From assembly GCA_964462525.1 (NCBI GenBank), contig CAYWWY010000011.1:1-64000 (forward strand): a stretch of 64,000 nt of DNA, given 5' to 3'. The translations under genes and the position numbers were made by a program. The DNA is from CAYWWY01 sp964462525 (GTDB taxonomy: Bacteria > Thermotogota > Thermotogae > MWEM01). Below, piece after piece: positions 35,662 to 44,516 of this stretch. Positions within the stretch are counted from its first letter, which is position 1. Every line of letters starts with the position of its first letter. A model generated the notes under the pieces. That model saw nothing but the letters and a program-made list of their open reading frames with translations, ran no database searches and was not told the DNA's origin.

Positions 35662-36599
35662 AGATTGCCGCTTGGTCAAAACTTAACCTATTTTTGGCCA
35701 TTGGGAACCAACACCCGGATGGGTATCATGAGCTGACCAGCGTTTTCCAGACGATTTCTTTGCATGATGACCTGTTATTGGATTCTCATACAGATGCATT
35801 CTCGCGGAATTCTTGCTCTGAAGGCGATTTTCAGATCATTTATGATTCCAATTATCCTGAAGTCGAACCATTGGGTTGGGATGCACAGAATACTCTTTAT
35901 CGAACGGTTGTTCATTTGACGCACGACCAGAAATCCTTTCTTAGCATGCGGATCCGACTGATCAAGCGGATCCCCACCCGAAGTGGTTTGGGAGGCGGAA
36001 GCGCGGACGCGGGAGCCCTGATTCGGCATTTTGGAAAGCTCTGGGCCCTTTCTGAAGATCGACAAATTCAAATCGCCCGTACGATAGGGAGCGATGTGCC
36101 CTTTTTTCTGAAAGGGGGAACCGCCTTGGTTCAAGGGACAGGAGAACGCGTTACCGCTTTGTCGCCGCTACCGTCTTTTCCTGTTTTGTTGGTCCGGCCT
36201 TCGATCAGCCTTTCCACCTCAGATATGTACCGCAGGTTGGACCAATGGCGCGCTGCTCAAAGAGAGGTGTTCCTAGATGCCAAGGATGAGGAAAAAAAGG
36301 CTTTGGATACCTATCTACAGTTGCGTCAGCAAAAGCCCGCGCGGTGCCGAAATGATTTTTTGCCTACGCTTCATGGCATCCATCCGGTTTTGGATCGTTG
36401 GATCCCTCAATGGGAAGCCTTTCATCACCCGGACCTATTGGCAAAAGGCATGACGGGATCTGGATCGGTTTTTTTTGCTGTGTTCCACACCAGAGCGCCC
36501 TTCGACCAAATTCAGGGGTTGCAGGCTGATTGGCAGAGCCAAGGATACTGGTCGTCAGCAGCCCGATTTCTTTCGGAGGAAGACATTGATTTGCTTTGA
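35658..36599 (+). CDS. ispE: 4-diphosphocytidyl-2-C-methyl-D-erythritol kinase
   Basis: Fourth-step kinase of the MEP isoprenoid pathway, GHMP superfamily. The 313-residue protein has an N-terminal KLNLFLAIGNQHPDGYHEL and the ATP-binding glycine-rich loop PTRSGLGGGSADAG (about 100-113); GMTGSGSVFF lies near the C-terminus. GTG start overlaps the upstream stop (GTGA). Followed one base later by the clamp-like gene. Confidence 0.93.
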   Translation: MKIAAWSKLNLFLAIGNQHPDGYHELTSVFQTISLHDDLLLDSHTDAFSRNSCSEGDFQIIYDSNYPEVEPLGWDAQNTLYRTVVHLTHDQKSFLSMRIRLIKRIPTRSGLGGGSADAGALIRHFGKLWALSEDRQIQIARTIGSDVPFFLKGGTALVQGTGERVTALSPLPSFPVLLVRPSISLSTSDMYRRLDQWRAAQREVFLDAKDEEKKALDTYLQLRQQKPARCRNDFLPTLHGIHPVLDRWIPQWEAFHHPDLLAKGMTGSGSVFFAVFHTRAPFDQIQGLQADWQSQGYWSSAARFLSEEDIDLL

Positions 36600-36600
36600 A

Positions 36601-37719
36601 ATGAGGGTAGACCGACTGCTCAAAATTGTTCAGTACTGTGATTTGATCAGCGGTTCGGAACAGAAACATTTTAAGGAAATCCATTTGTTTTATGATAACG
36701 GGATTCAGGCCTATGTCACTGATGGGGGTCTATACTCTCATTTCCAGGTTCCCGTACCTACACAGCCCTTTGACCATACCTTTCTCCTTCCCATACCTGG
36801 GATCAAGCTTTTTCTTCAGAATCAGCCCAAAGAGACCCAAGTACACGTTACCTTGCGAGAACGCGAGATGATGCTGGAGATTGGAGAAGAACTATTGGCT
36901 ATTTTGCAGCCCAATCCGCCATATAGAAACCCGATGAAACCCTACCGGATACTGGGCCATTTCCCCTTCAAAGAGTTTTTACGCGGTATCGATTTTGCCT
37001 CGGTTCGGATGGCGGAAAATGAACGCATCTCCTTTTTTGTTCGGGATGGATCATTGACTGTGAGTACGGTGTACGATGATCTGACAGCGATCTACCAATC
37101 CTTATGTCGGTGTCAGGATGTGAATGTGGTTGTCCCCTATTACAACCTCCGCCACTTAATCAAGGCATACAACCTCTTGGATGTTTCCGAGCTCCGTCTG
37201 GGTATCTCTGAGAATCAAAAAGAGTTGGCCTTTCATATTTCTGGAGCGTTAAGCGTGATTGCATGCGATCCGATGGATCATAAGGAAGTGGTTCAAGCGC
37301 TACAGCTGGGTTCCATGAACGAATCATTGAATCCTTTGTTTGAAACAGAAACCCTTCGGTTCCGAAAGGCGTTGGCGAAAGCCCTAAAGCTTTCTCGCGG
37401 ATCAAAAATTGAGATGGTGCTGGACAAAGATTCGATTGAACTGCACATTCGCCAAGATCGGATATACTACTCTGTACGAGAGCCGGGTCGATGGGTTGCT
37501 GAAGACGAGGGATATCCTTGGAAGGTTCGACTGGCGCCAGACGCGATTCTTTCCATGATATCTCGGATCACTTCCCGTCAGATTTCCATCTCCTATGATC
37601 ATGGGTTCTTGAGCATCAGCGATCCTCAACACAAACGGGTTTTGATGATGAAAGCCGAAATACAACCACCTTTTGAAAGGAGTGATTCCCGTGAGTCGTT
37701 GGCAAGATCTAACCGATGA
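36601..37719 (+). CDS. DnaN-like (sliding clamp fold) protein of unknown role
   Basis: A 372-residue protein, the length of a beta sliding clamp, with what looks like the same three repeated domains by eye. Domain 1: FKEIHLFYDNGIQAYVTD then FLLPIPGIKLFL. Domain 2: about 120-240, including VVVPYYNLRHLIKAY. Domain 3: ETETLRFRKALAKAL, a strand-rich stretch, VRLAPDAILSMI and a final SISDPQHKRVLMMKAEI. It lacks the usual MPMRL-type end. The frame opens at 36475 inside ispE, but ATG 36601 follows the ispE stop by one base. It overlaps kbl by 29 bases. Whether it binds polymerase is unknown. Confidence 0.55.
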   Translation: MRVDRLLKIVQYCDLISGSEQKHFKEIHLFYDNGIQAYVTDGGLYSHFQVPVPTQPFDHTFLLPIPGIKLFLQNQPKETQVHVTLREREMMLEIGEELLAILQPNPPYRNPMKPYRILGHFPFKEFLRGIDFASVRMAENERISFFVRDGSLTVSTVYDDLTAIYQSLCRCQDVNVVVPYYNLRHLIKAYNLLDVSELRLGISENQKELAFHISGALSVIACDPMDHKEVVQALQLGSMNESLNPLFETETLRFRKALAKALKLSRGSKIEMVLDKDSIELHIRQDRIYYSVREPGRWVAEDEGYPWKVRLAPDAILSMISRITSRQISISYDHGFLSISDPQHKRVLMMKAEIQPPFERSDSRESLARSNR

Positions 37720-38911
37720 TTTGTCGGAACTAAAGAATCAGGGGCTATACACGATCATTCGCACATTGCAAGGTCCGCAGGGAGGTTGGCTGCAAATTGA
37801 CGGAACAAAGGTGCTGAATCTCTCATCCAATAATTACCTAGGACTTGCCAATCATCCGAGACTGAAAGAAGCATCCATTCGGGCCATTCAGAATTGGGGA
37901 GTTGGGCCGGGGGCCGTGCGGACCATTGCAGGAACCATGGGCTTGCACAACCAATTGGAGGAAAATCTGGCTCGGTTTAAGGGCGTGCCTTCCGTGATCG
38001 TCGTTCAATCGGGATTCAACGCGAATCAAGCCATCATCCCGACGATTACAACCGAAGAAGACGCGATATTGTCCGATGAGCTGAACCACGCCAGCATCAT
38101 TGATGCAGTGCGGTTATCAAAAGCCCGGCGGTTTGTATGGAAGCATAAAGATGTGGATGACTTGAAAAAACAATTGCAGGCAGCAAAAGATGCCGGATGC
38201 AAGAAAAAACTCGTGATCACCGACGGAGTCTTTTCCATGGACGGTGACCTAGCGCCTTTGCCAAAGATTGCGGAGATATGCAAAAAGTACAAAGCCATCT
38301 TAATGGTTGATGACGCACACGGTGAAGGAGTGCTTGGAACGAACGGGCGGGGCATCGTGGATCATTTTGGCCTGCATGACCAAGTGGATATCGAAGTGGG
38401 GACCCTATCGAAAGCCTTTGGTGTGGTCGGTGGATTTGTCTCTGGCGACGAGGATCTGATCGATTACTTGAAGCAAAAAGCGCGAACCTTCCTGTTCAGT
38501 AGTTCTTTGAGCCCCGCAGACACAGCCGCGGCGATCGAAGCTGTGCGGATCCTGTCCGAAGACGACGCTTTGGTCAAAAAACTTTGGGAAAACGCCAAGT
38601 ATTTCCAATCTCGAATGCGCGAGGAAGGGTTTAATCTGGGAGAAACGGAAACCCCTATCACTCCGGTTATGTTGAACGAAGCGCCAATTGCTTCCGCTTT
38701 CAGCCGAAGGCTGATGGAACGGGGGGTTTTTGCTCAATCGATCGGCTTTCCGACTGTTCCAAAAGGAAAAGCGCGAATCCGCGTCATGATCAGCGCAACT
38801 CATGCGAAAGAAGATTTGGATATCGGGATCAATGCCTTTGTTCAAACAGCGAAAGAAATGGATGCGCTCAAATTCGACCTCAATGGAAATCCGTACCCAT
38901 GGAACAACTGA
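37691..38911 (+). CDS. kbl: Glycine C-acetyltransferase (2-amino-3-ketobutyrate CoA ligase)
   Basis: PLP enzyme of the alpha-oxoamine synthase family, about 406 residues. It has NYLGLANHPRLKEA, the GTMGLHNQLE segment, VDDAHGEGVLG with the PLP Asp, and the Schiff-base lysine in STLSKAFG. Kbl cleaves 2-amino-3-ketobutyrate to glycine and acetyl-CoA; related family members (BioF, HemA-type) cannot be fully excluded, but no bio genes are nearby. GTG 37691 is chosen over an upstream TTG because AAAGGAG is eight bases away. Confidence 0.85.
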   Translation: MSRWQDLTDDLSELKNQGLYTIIRTLQGPQGGWLQIDGTKVLNLSSNNYLGLANHPRLKEASIRAIQNWGVGPGAVRTIAGTMGLHNQLEENLARFKGVPSVIVVQSGFNANQAIIPTITTEEDAILSDELNHASIIDAVRLSKARRFVWKHKDVDDLKKQLQAAKDAGCKKKLVITDGVFSMDGDLAPLPKIAEICKKYKAILMVDDAHGEGVLGTNGRGIVDHFGLHDQVDIEVGTLSKAFGVVGGFVSGDEDLIDYLKQKARTFLFSSSLSPADTAAAIEAVRILSEDDALVKKLWENAKYFQSRMREEGFNLGETETPITPVMLNEAPIASAFSRRLMERGVFAQSIGFPTVPKGKARIRVMISATHAKEDLDIGINAFVQTAKEMDALKFDLNGNPYPWNN

Positions 38912-38988
38912 CCCATTCGCGCAAACCAAATCCATCAATCATGTCAATACCCCTGCCAATTTTCTTCTAGCCTAGGCTTACCTTTGTA

Positions 38989-39006
38989 GATCGGCAGATA
39001 CCGATC
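38989..39006. repeat. Six-bp inverted repeat before the OFA promoter
   Basis: GATCGG and CCGATC around the loop cagata, 41 bases upstream of the -10 at 39050. It has no T run, so it is more likely an operator or chance than a terminator. Confidence 0.3.
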
Positions 39007-39046
39007 GGTTCCCTGGTTTATTGTCAGCCGATGATTCTCTGGTTCA

Positions 39047-39055
39047 TGGTATAAT
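39047..39055 (+). promoter_or_regulatory. Extended -10 promoter of the MFS-deoB pair
   Basis: TGGTATAAT with the hexamer at 39050-39055, about 72 bases before ATG 39128. Confidence 0.72.
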
Positions 39056-39127
39056 TGGGGGAATTTTCTCCGACGGTACGGGAAAAGAACCACCCCTAAT
39101 TTTTGCAGAATCAGGAGGTCACACGGG

Positions 39128-40417
39128 ATGGATCAGAGAAAAAAAGCCTGGATAGTTGTTTTCAGTGGCTTGGGGGTTAACCTGACCCTGGGTGTACTAT
39201 ATGCGTGGGGAGTTATTTCCGCTGCCCTGATTGACCAGTTGGAATGGACGGCTACGCAGACCCAGATTCCTTATATGGTAGCGTCGGCTATCTTTGCCTT
39301 TACAATGGTGCCTGCAGGCAGAATGCAGGATAAGCTGGGACCCAGGCTCGTGTTGCTCCTCGCCTCCGTTCTTGCCGGCGCGGGATTTGTCTTCTCGGGA
39401 ATGCGCTTGGGCGTTGTCGAACTGACGATCTTTTTTGGGATCTTCTTTGGGTTGGCCATGGGGTTTGGATATGCTTCTCCGACGCCTGCTGCCGTGAAGT
39501 GGTTCCACTCCAATCATCGCGGGTTTATAACGGGTCTGGTGGTTAGCGGATTCGGGCTCGCTCCGATCTATATTGCCCCCCTCGCCAACCTCCTTTTGGA
39601 TCAGATCGGAATCCAGGCTACATTCATCACTCTGGGCATCTTCTTCTTTGCCATTGTCTTTGGTTTTTCCTTCCTAATCAAGAATCCCCCACCCGGGCAT
39701 GTTCCGCTCCCTTTGGAAACAAAACGAAAACCACCCGTTCGATTGATCCGTCAGGATGTAGATTACGGCCAGATGCTTCGATGCAAGCAATTTTATCTGA
39801 TCTGGTCACTCTTCTTTTTCGGAACATTTGCCGGCCTGCTCATTATCGGGCAGATGCAGAAGATCGGGCAGGAACAAGCGGGTATGCAAAACGCTTTTAT
39901 CATCGTGACTGTATACGCCCTCTTCAATTTCCTGGGCCGAATCAGTTGGGGGAGCATATCCGATCATATTGGGAGAAAGCAAACCCTCTTTGTCATGTTT
40001 GCCATTCAGGTGCTGGTCTTCTTGCTCTTCCCGTTCCTGACTCATCCTTTTGCATTATTGATAGGAAAGAGTTTGGTCGGGTTTACATTCGGTGGAATGC
40101 TGACCATCTTCCCCGCTTTGACTGCTGACCTATACGGAGTGAAGCACTTGGGGGTCAACTATGGGCTGATGATTACCGCGTGGGGTGTGGGCGGAGTTTT
40201 GGGGCCTCTGTTTGGTGGAATGGCTCGAGATATTACCGGAGGGTACGATGCCAGTTATATTGCAGCCATGGTTCTAAGCGCGTTCGGAGCTGTTTTGAGT
40301 CTTATGATTACCCTGCCCAAACCTACTCCCGGGTCTAAAACGGCGCACGCAGGAACCCTCGGAGAGCCCGACCTGAGTGTTCAACCACCTGTCGCCCCCG
40401 AAAATACGAGCGAGTAA
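39128..40417 (+). CDS. OFA-family MFS transporter (oxalate/formate antiporter-like)
   Basis: A 429-residue inner-membrane protein with about twelve hydrophobic helices and the MFS loop motif AGRMQDKLGPR between helices 2 and 3. N-terminal WIVVFSGLGVNLTLGVLYAWGV is typical of the OFA group, as is FGYASPTPAAVKWF. Substrate is a small organic anion by family, not proven. Ribosome site AGGAGGT before ATG 39128. Shares a transcript with deoB, 29 bases downstream. Confidence 0.87.
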   Translation: MDQRKKAWIVVFSGLGVNLTLGVLYAWGVISAALIDQLEWTATQTQIPYMVASAIFAFTMVPAGRMQDKLGPRLVLLLASVLAGAGFVFSGMRLGVVELTIFFGIFFGLAMGFGYASPTPAAVKWFHSNHRGFITGLVVSGFGLAPIYIAPLANLLLDQIGIQATFITLGIFFFAIVFGFSFLIKNPPPGHVPLPLETKRKPPVRLIRQDVDYGQMLRCKQFYLIWSLFFFGTFAGLLIIGQMQKIGQEQAGMQNAFIIVTVYALFNFLGRISWGSISDHIGRKQTLFVMFAIQVLVFLLFPFLTHPFALLIGKSLVGFTFGGMLTIFPALTADLYGVKHLGVNYGLMITAWGVGGVLGPLFGGMARDITGGYDASYIAAMVLSAFGAVLSLMITLPKPTPGSKTAHAGTLGEPDLSVQPPVAPENTSE

Positions 40418-40446
40418 CCCACTGAGTGTTTGAAATGAGGTGAACC

Positions 40447-41628
40447 ATGGAAAAACAGATTCGAAGCGTCATTCTAATCGTTCTGGATAGTGTGGGAATT
40501 GGACAGATGCCTGATGCGGCCGAATACGGAGACGAAGGCTCCAATACGTTGGGGAACACCGCTAAGGCTGTAGGCGGACTTTTTCTCCCCCACATGGAAC
40601 GTTTGGGTGTGGGCCATCTTACACCGATTCAAGGCGTTCGTCCAATATCTGCGCAAGGATTCTATGGGAAGATGATGGAACAAAGCCCCGGTAAGGATTC
40701 GACAACAGGCCATTGGGAAATTGCAGGCCTTGTAGTGGAACAGCCATTCGACTATTTTCCCGACGGATTTCCCGAACATGTGATTCGATTGTTTGAAGAA
40801 CGGACCGGACGAAAAACCTTGGGAAATTTCCCAGCCTCAGGAACAGAAATCATCAAAGACCTTGGCGAAATGCATATCCAAACAGGCGGCTTAATCGTGT
40901 ACACATCTGCTGATAGCGTATTTCAGATTGCCGCCCACGAATCGGTCGTGGAGATAAACGAACTATATCGCTACTGTGAAATTGCGCGAACCCTTCTGGA
41001 TGAATGCGGGTTCAAGATAGCTCGAGTGATTGCTCGCCCCTTTGAAGGAATCCCCGGCGCTTTCGTCCGCACACCGCGGAGGCACGACTTTTCTTTGCCC
41101 CCAGACGGTCCAATGCTTCTGGATCATTTGGTCGAAGGTGGGGTTGATGTGGTTGGGGTGGGCAAGATCTATGATCTGTATGCCGGTGTTTCTGTTCCGC
41201 ACCATGTTGGGACTACTGACAATATGGATGGGGTGAATCGAACCTTGGAAATGATGGATCGATTCGATTCCCCCGCATTGATCTTTACCAACCTCGTCGA
41301 TTTCGATATGAAGTATGGACACCGGAATGACTATGTTCAGTATGCCAAAGCGCTGGAGGCATTTGACCGAAGACTGCCCGAATTGTTTGCGAAGATGAAG
41401 GAAGACGATCTGCTCATTCTCACCGCAGATCATGGGTGTGATCCAACGACCGTCTCCACAGATCACTCGAGAGAGATGGTTCCTGTATTGGGATGGGGCA
41501 AGAGGATCCGTTCCAATATCGATATAGGCACGCGCTCTTCTTTCGCGGATCTGGGCCAGACTGTGGCGGATCTCTTTTCTGTCAAGCCTGTGTCATTTGG
41601 TCTTTCGTTCAAGGATTTGATTCTGTAA
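40447..41628 (+). CDS. deoB: Phosphopentomutase
   Basis: Converts (deoxy)ribose 1-phosphate to 5-phosphate in nucleoside salvage; metal-dependent alkaline-phosphatase superfamily. The 393-residue protein has VLDSVGIGQMPDAAEYGD at the N-terminus, GKDSTTGHWEIAG with the phosphorylated Thr, and ILTADHGCDPTT near the C-terminus. Length is normal for DeoB. ATG 40447 follows a GAGGTGAA ribosome site. Confidence 0.94.
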   Translation: MEKQIRSVILIVLDSVGIGQMPDAAEYGDEGSNTLGNTAKAVGGLFLPHMERLGVGHLTPIQGVRPISAQGFYGKMMEQSPGKDSTTGHWEIAGLVVEQPFDYFPDGFPEHVIRLFEERTGRKTLGNFPASGTEIIKDLGEMHIQTGGLIVYTSADSVFQIAAHESVVEINELYRYCEIARTLLDECGFKIARVIARPFEGIPGAFVRTPRRHDFSLPPDGPMLLDHLVEGGVDVVGVGKIYDLYAGVSVPHHVGTTDNMDGVNRTLEMMDRFDSPALIFTNLVDFDMKYGHRNDYVQYAKALEAFDRRLPELFAKMKEDDLLILTADHGCDPTTVSTDHSREMVPVLGWGKRIRSNIDIGTRSSFADLGQTVADLFSVKPVSFGLSFKDLIL

Positions 41629-41651
41629 GGGAGAGAAGCATAAACGCTCGA

Positions 41652-42662
41652 TTATTCCTGCTCGATGGATAAAGAAGAAACTGCTGGACATTTGAGCGAA
41701 TCTACATTTCCTTTGATATACCGCTTCCAACCGGCCATGGCCACCATGGCCGCGTTATCGGTGCATAACCCAACTGGTGGAAAGAGAACCCGTATCCCAT
41801 TTTTTGATGCTTCTGCCAACGCTCGCTCGCGAAGCCTATTGTTGGCGGCCACTCCACCTGCAAACAGGAGAGAATTCGCTTTCCATCTACGCGCTGCAGA
41901 AAAACTCTTTCGAATCAGCGGTTCCACGATCGCTTCTTGAAAACTAGCCGCCACATCTTCTACCCGAGCATTGGGATGCTTCTGCATGAAATACAACAAG
42001 GAGGTTTTAAGGCCGCTATAGGAAAAGTCATAGTTTCCTGGTTCCATAAAGGCGGTGGGAAACAGAACGTGGCGCTGATCCCCCCCTTTTGCTGCCTGTT
42101 CGATGGAGGGACCTCCCGGATAGGCCAATCCCAAGATCCGCGCGCCTTTATCAAATGCCTCACCGGCTGCATCATCCCGCGTGTTGCCAATGCAAACCAT
42201 TTCATCTTCCTTGGGAATATAAAGGATTTGCGTATGTCCTCCAGAAACCAGGGTAACGATCATGGGGGGGTGAAGATCCGGATCGTTGAGGTATAAGGCG
42301 TACACATGTGCCCGAAGGTGGTTGATCCCCAAAAAAGGGATCCCCAATGAGAATGCCAGCCCTTTCCCTGCTGAAAGGCCGACCAATAGAGATGGGATCA
42401 AACCTGGGCCACGAGTTGCCGCTATGGCATCCAGATCGGAATAGCTCAGTTGTGAAAGGTCCATGGCTTCTTGCAAAACGAGGGGCAGATTTTGCAGATG
42501 GTTTCGCGACGCGATCTCGGGCACGACACCTCCATATGGCCGATGAATCTCGATTTGAGAAAAGACCACATTGGCCATCAGTTCCGAACCGTTCTTCAAA
42601 ACAGCAACAGCTGTTTCATCACAGGATGTTTCGATCCCGAGAATGATCCCCTTGTCTCTCAT
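41652..42662 (-). CDS. tsaD: tRNA threonylcarbamoyladenosine synthase subunit TsaD
   Basis: Transfers the threonylcarbamoyl group to A37 of ANN-decoding tRNAs. The 336-residue protein has GIETSCDETAVAVL at the N-terminus, the metal-binding HLRAHVYAL pair of histidines, LVSGGHTQI and GGVAANNRLR. The ATG at 42662 overlaps the stop of the EamA gene by four bases; upstream in-frame sequence to 43121 is the transporter gene read in another frame. Confidence 0.95.
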   Translation of the reverse strand: MRDKGIILGIETSCDETAVAVLKNGSELMANVVFSQIEIHRPYGGVVPEIASRNHLQNLPLVLQEAMDLSQLSYSDLDAIAATRGPGLIPSLLVGLSAGKGLAFSLGIPFLGINHLRAHVYALYLNDPDLHPPMIVTLVSGGHTQILYIPKEDEMVCIGNTRDDAAGEAFDKGARILGLAYPGGPSIEQAAKGGDQRHVLFPTAFMEPGNYDFSYSGLKTSLLYFMQKHPNARVEDVAASFQEAIVEPLIRKSFSAARRWKANSLLFAGGVAANNRLRERALAEASKNGIRVLFPPVGLCTDNAAMVAMAGWKRYIKGNVDSLKCPAVSSLSIEQE

Positions 42663-43582
42663 TGGCGGCCTGCTTCGGGTTTGGAAAGATTGCGTTTCCG
42701 TGAAAAAATCACCTGAAAGATTCCGAATACGGCCATAAGAATCATGATACTCCCTCCGATTGCCCAAGGAGTAAGGACTTCTCTCAGAAGAAACCATCCC
42801 AATAGAATGGCAATGATGGGATTTACGTAGGAATAGGTCATTACCACACGGATCGGCAGAAGTTGAACAGCAATCACATAGGAAGTGAAGGCTAGAACAG
42901 ACCCGAAGATGAGCAGATAGGTCCAGGCCATCCAAGCATCCGAACTGGGTGTGGGAAGCGGTTCGCGTAGAATTAGGCTCATAACCAAAAACCCCATCCC
43001 CCCAAAAAACTGCTGATATGCGGAATTGACCCAGGGGGAAAGATTTCGTACTCTTCTTTTTTGAATGATTGTCCCAGCACTCCAGAAGATTGGAGCAAAG
43101 ATCAAGGCTACCATGCTCCAAAAATCTGCGGGTTCTGCCCCAACCAGACTTGGCCAGCTCATCGTTACAATGCCCCCAAACCCAAGCACCAAAAAAAGGA
43201 CCAAGGGAAGACTGGGCCGCCTTCGATCAAGGATCGATTCAATCCCAACCATCCATATGGGGATTGCGCCCATCAGCACGGCCGCATAACTTGAATCGGC
43301 GTGTTGGGATGCCCATGTCACCAATCCATTGCCTCCTACCCAAAGCAAGACCGAGGCAACCGCGAGTTCCATAAGCATCCTTCGCGGCATTCGGAAGGAT
43401 TTGCGGGAAATTTTGGCAATCAAAAAGACAAGAAAGCAACCCATCAGGAGGCGAGACGCTCCCAGAGAGAAGGGCGCAAACCCGGATCCCTCTCGGACGG
43501 CAACCCGGATGGCCATGTATGTGCTCCCCCATACCAGGTAGACCACCACAAGATGCATATAGCCTACCCATTTCTTCTCCAT
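42659..43582 (-). CDS. EamA/DMT-family transporter
   Basis: About 307 residues with ten predicted membrane helices in two EamA repeats (VYLVWGSTYMAIRV at the start; YLLIFGSVLAFTSY in the second). These proteins export amino acids, nucleobases or other metabolites. Two ATGs lie at 43588 and 43582; AAGGAGG is three and nine bases before them, and the second is given. It is coupled to tsaD by an ATGA overlap, though a functional link is not evident. Confidence 0.85.
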   Translation of the reverse strand: MEKKWVGYMHLVVVYLVWGSTYMAIRVAVREGSGFAPFSLGASRLLMGCFLVFLIAKISRKSFRMPRRMLMELAVASVLLWVGGNGLVTWASQHADSSYAAVLMGAIPIWMVGIESILDRRRPSLPLVLFLVLGFGGIVTMSWPSLVGAEPADFWSMVALIFAPIFWSAGTIIQKRRVRNLSPWVNSAYQQFFGGMGFLVMSLILREPLPTPSSDAWMAWTYLLIFGSVLAFTSYVIAVQLLPIRVVMTYSYVNPIIAILLGWFLLREVLTPWAIGGSIMILMAVFGIFQVIFSRKRNLSKPEAGRQ

Positions 43583-43609
43583 GCCCATACGCCTCCTTTT
43601 GGTCAGAGA

Positions 43610-43618
43610 ATTATAGCA
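43610..43618 (-). promoter_or_regulatory. Extended -10 promoter of the EamA-tsaD operon
   Basis: Minus-strand TGCTATAAT (hexamer over 43610-43615), about 28 bases before the EamA start. Confidence 0.75.
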
Positions 43619-43651
43619 TACTTTGATCGCAGTAAAGCCTCCATGGGAATA

Positions 43652-43660
43652 TGCTATAAT
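43652..43660 (+). promoter_or_regulatory. Extended -10 promoter of rsmA
   Basis: TGCTATAAT (hexamer 43655-43660), 32 bases before the rsmA start. Confidence 0.75.
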
Positions 43661-43691
43661 TCATTGAGCCAATTCTTGGAAACGAAAGCGG

Positions 43692-44516
43692 GTGCGCAAT
43701 CTGAATACATCGTCTTGGTTGAAGCGGTATGGAGTGTTCTTGAGCAAACGGTGGGGGCAGCATTTCCTTTCCAACGAAGCGATCGCCAAAAAGATTGCGG
43801 GATATGCGAAAATCCAGCCGGATGAACAAGTGATCGAGATCGGCCCTGGAGCGGGCGGGTTGACCCACTATTTGCTTAAAGAAGCGCGGCAGGTTGTGGC
43901 CATAGAAATCGACCCGCGGTTATCTCCCTTGCTCGAAGAACGGTTTGGGTCCAATCCCTCATTTATCCTGCGGCGCGCTGATTTTTTAACCATACCTCAT
44001 CAGGAAATGAATCTGACCACGCCTTTTCTTTTTGTTTCCAATCTCCCCTACAATGTGGGCGTTGCGATGCTGCAACGGGTATGGTCGGATTTTATGAGTA
44101 TGGACCGGGCCATCTTCATGCTTCAGAAGGAGGTGGTGGAACGGTTGACTTCCCCGCCTTCCAAAAAGGCGTATGGATCGCTCAGTGTTTTTTGTCAATC
44201 GTTGGTGGATCTTCAGATTCTTTGCGCCGTTTCTCCCAGTCATTTCATCCCCAATCCGCGGGTAGAATCAGTCGTAATCGAAATGAAACCCAAAAAACAA
44301 TCCAAACTCTCACCCGAAGATCATGGATCCTTTTCCTCTTTCCTTCGGACCGCCTTCGCGCATCGCCGAAAAATGTTGAAAAGCGCGTTGACTTCGAACC
44401 CAAAGATGCTGGATGCCATGAAAGCGTGTGGAATCGATGCTTCGCAAAGGGCAGAGAGCCTGAGTGTCGATGATTTTCATTGCCTGTATCAGCATTGGAA
44501 GGGAGGAATGATATGA
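43692..44516 (+). CDS. rsmA: 16S rRNA adenine dimethyltransferase RsmA (KsgA)
   Basis: Dimethylates A1518/A1519 of 16S rRNA. The 274-residue protein has RWGQHFLSNEAIAKKI, the SAM motif VIEIGPGAGGLTHYLL, the acidic residue in VVAIEIDPRL and the catalytic NLPYN (about 117-121). Start GTG 43692 is the first codon of the frame after the promoter; its ribosome site is weak. The stop overlaps the next gene by ATGA. Confidence 0.93.
   Translation: MRNLNTSSWLKRYGVFLSKRWGQHFLSNEAIAKKIAGYAKIQPDEQVIEIGPGAGGLTHYLLKEARQVVAIEIDPRLSPLLEERFGSNPSFILRRADFLTIPHQEMNLTTPFLFVSNLPYNVGVAMLQRVWSDFMSMDRAIFMLQKEVVERLTSPPSKKAYGSLSVFCQSLVDLQILCAVSPSHFIPNPRVESVVIEMKPKKQSKLSPEDHGSFSSFLRTAFAHRRKMLKSALTSNPKMLDAMKACGIDASQRAESLSVDDFHCLYQHWKGGMI

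Larger units (their letters stand above)
43608..43662. repeat. Perfect 13-bp inverted repeat containing two divergent promoters
   Basis: Left arm gaattatagcata (43608-43620) is the exact reverse complement of the right arm tatgctataattc (43650-43662), separated by 29 bases. Each arm is itself an extended -10, so the EamA-tsaD and rsmA operons have mirror-image promoters. Confidence 0.85.
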
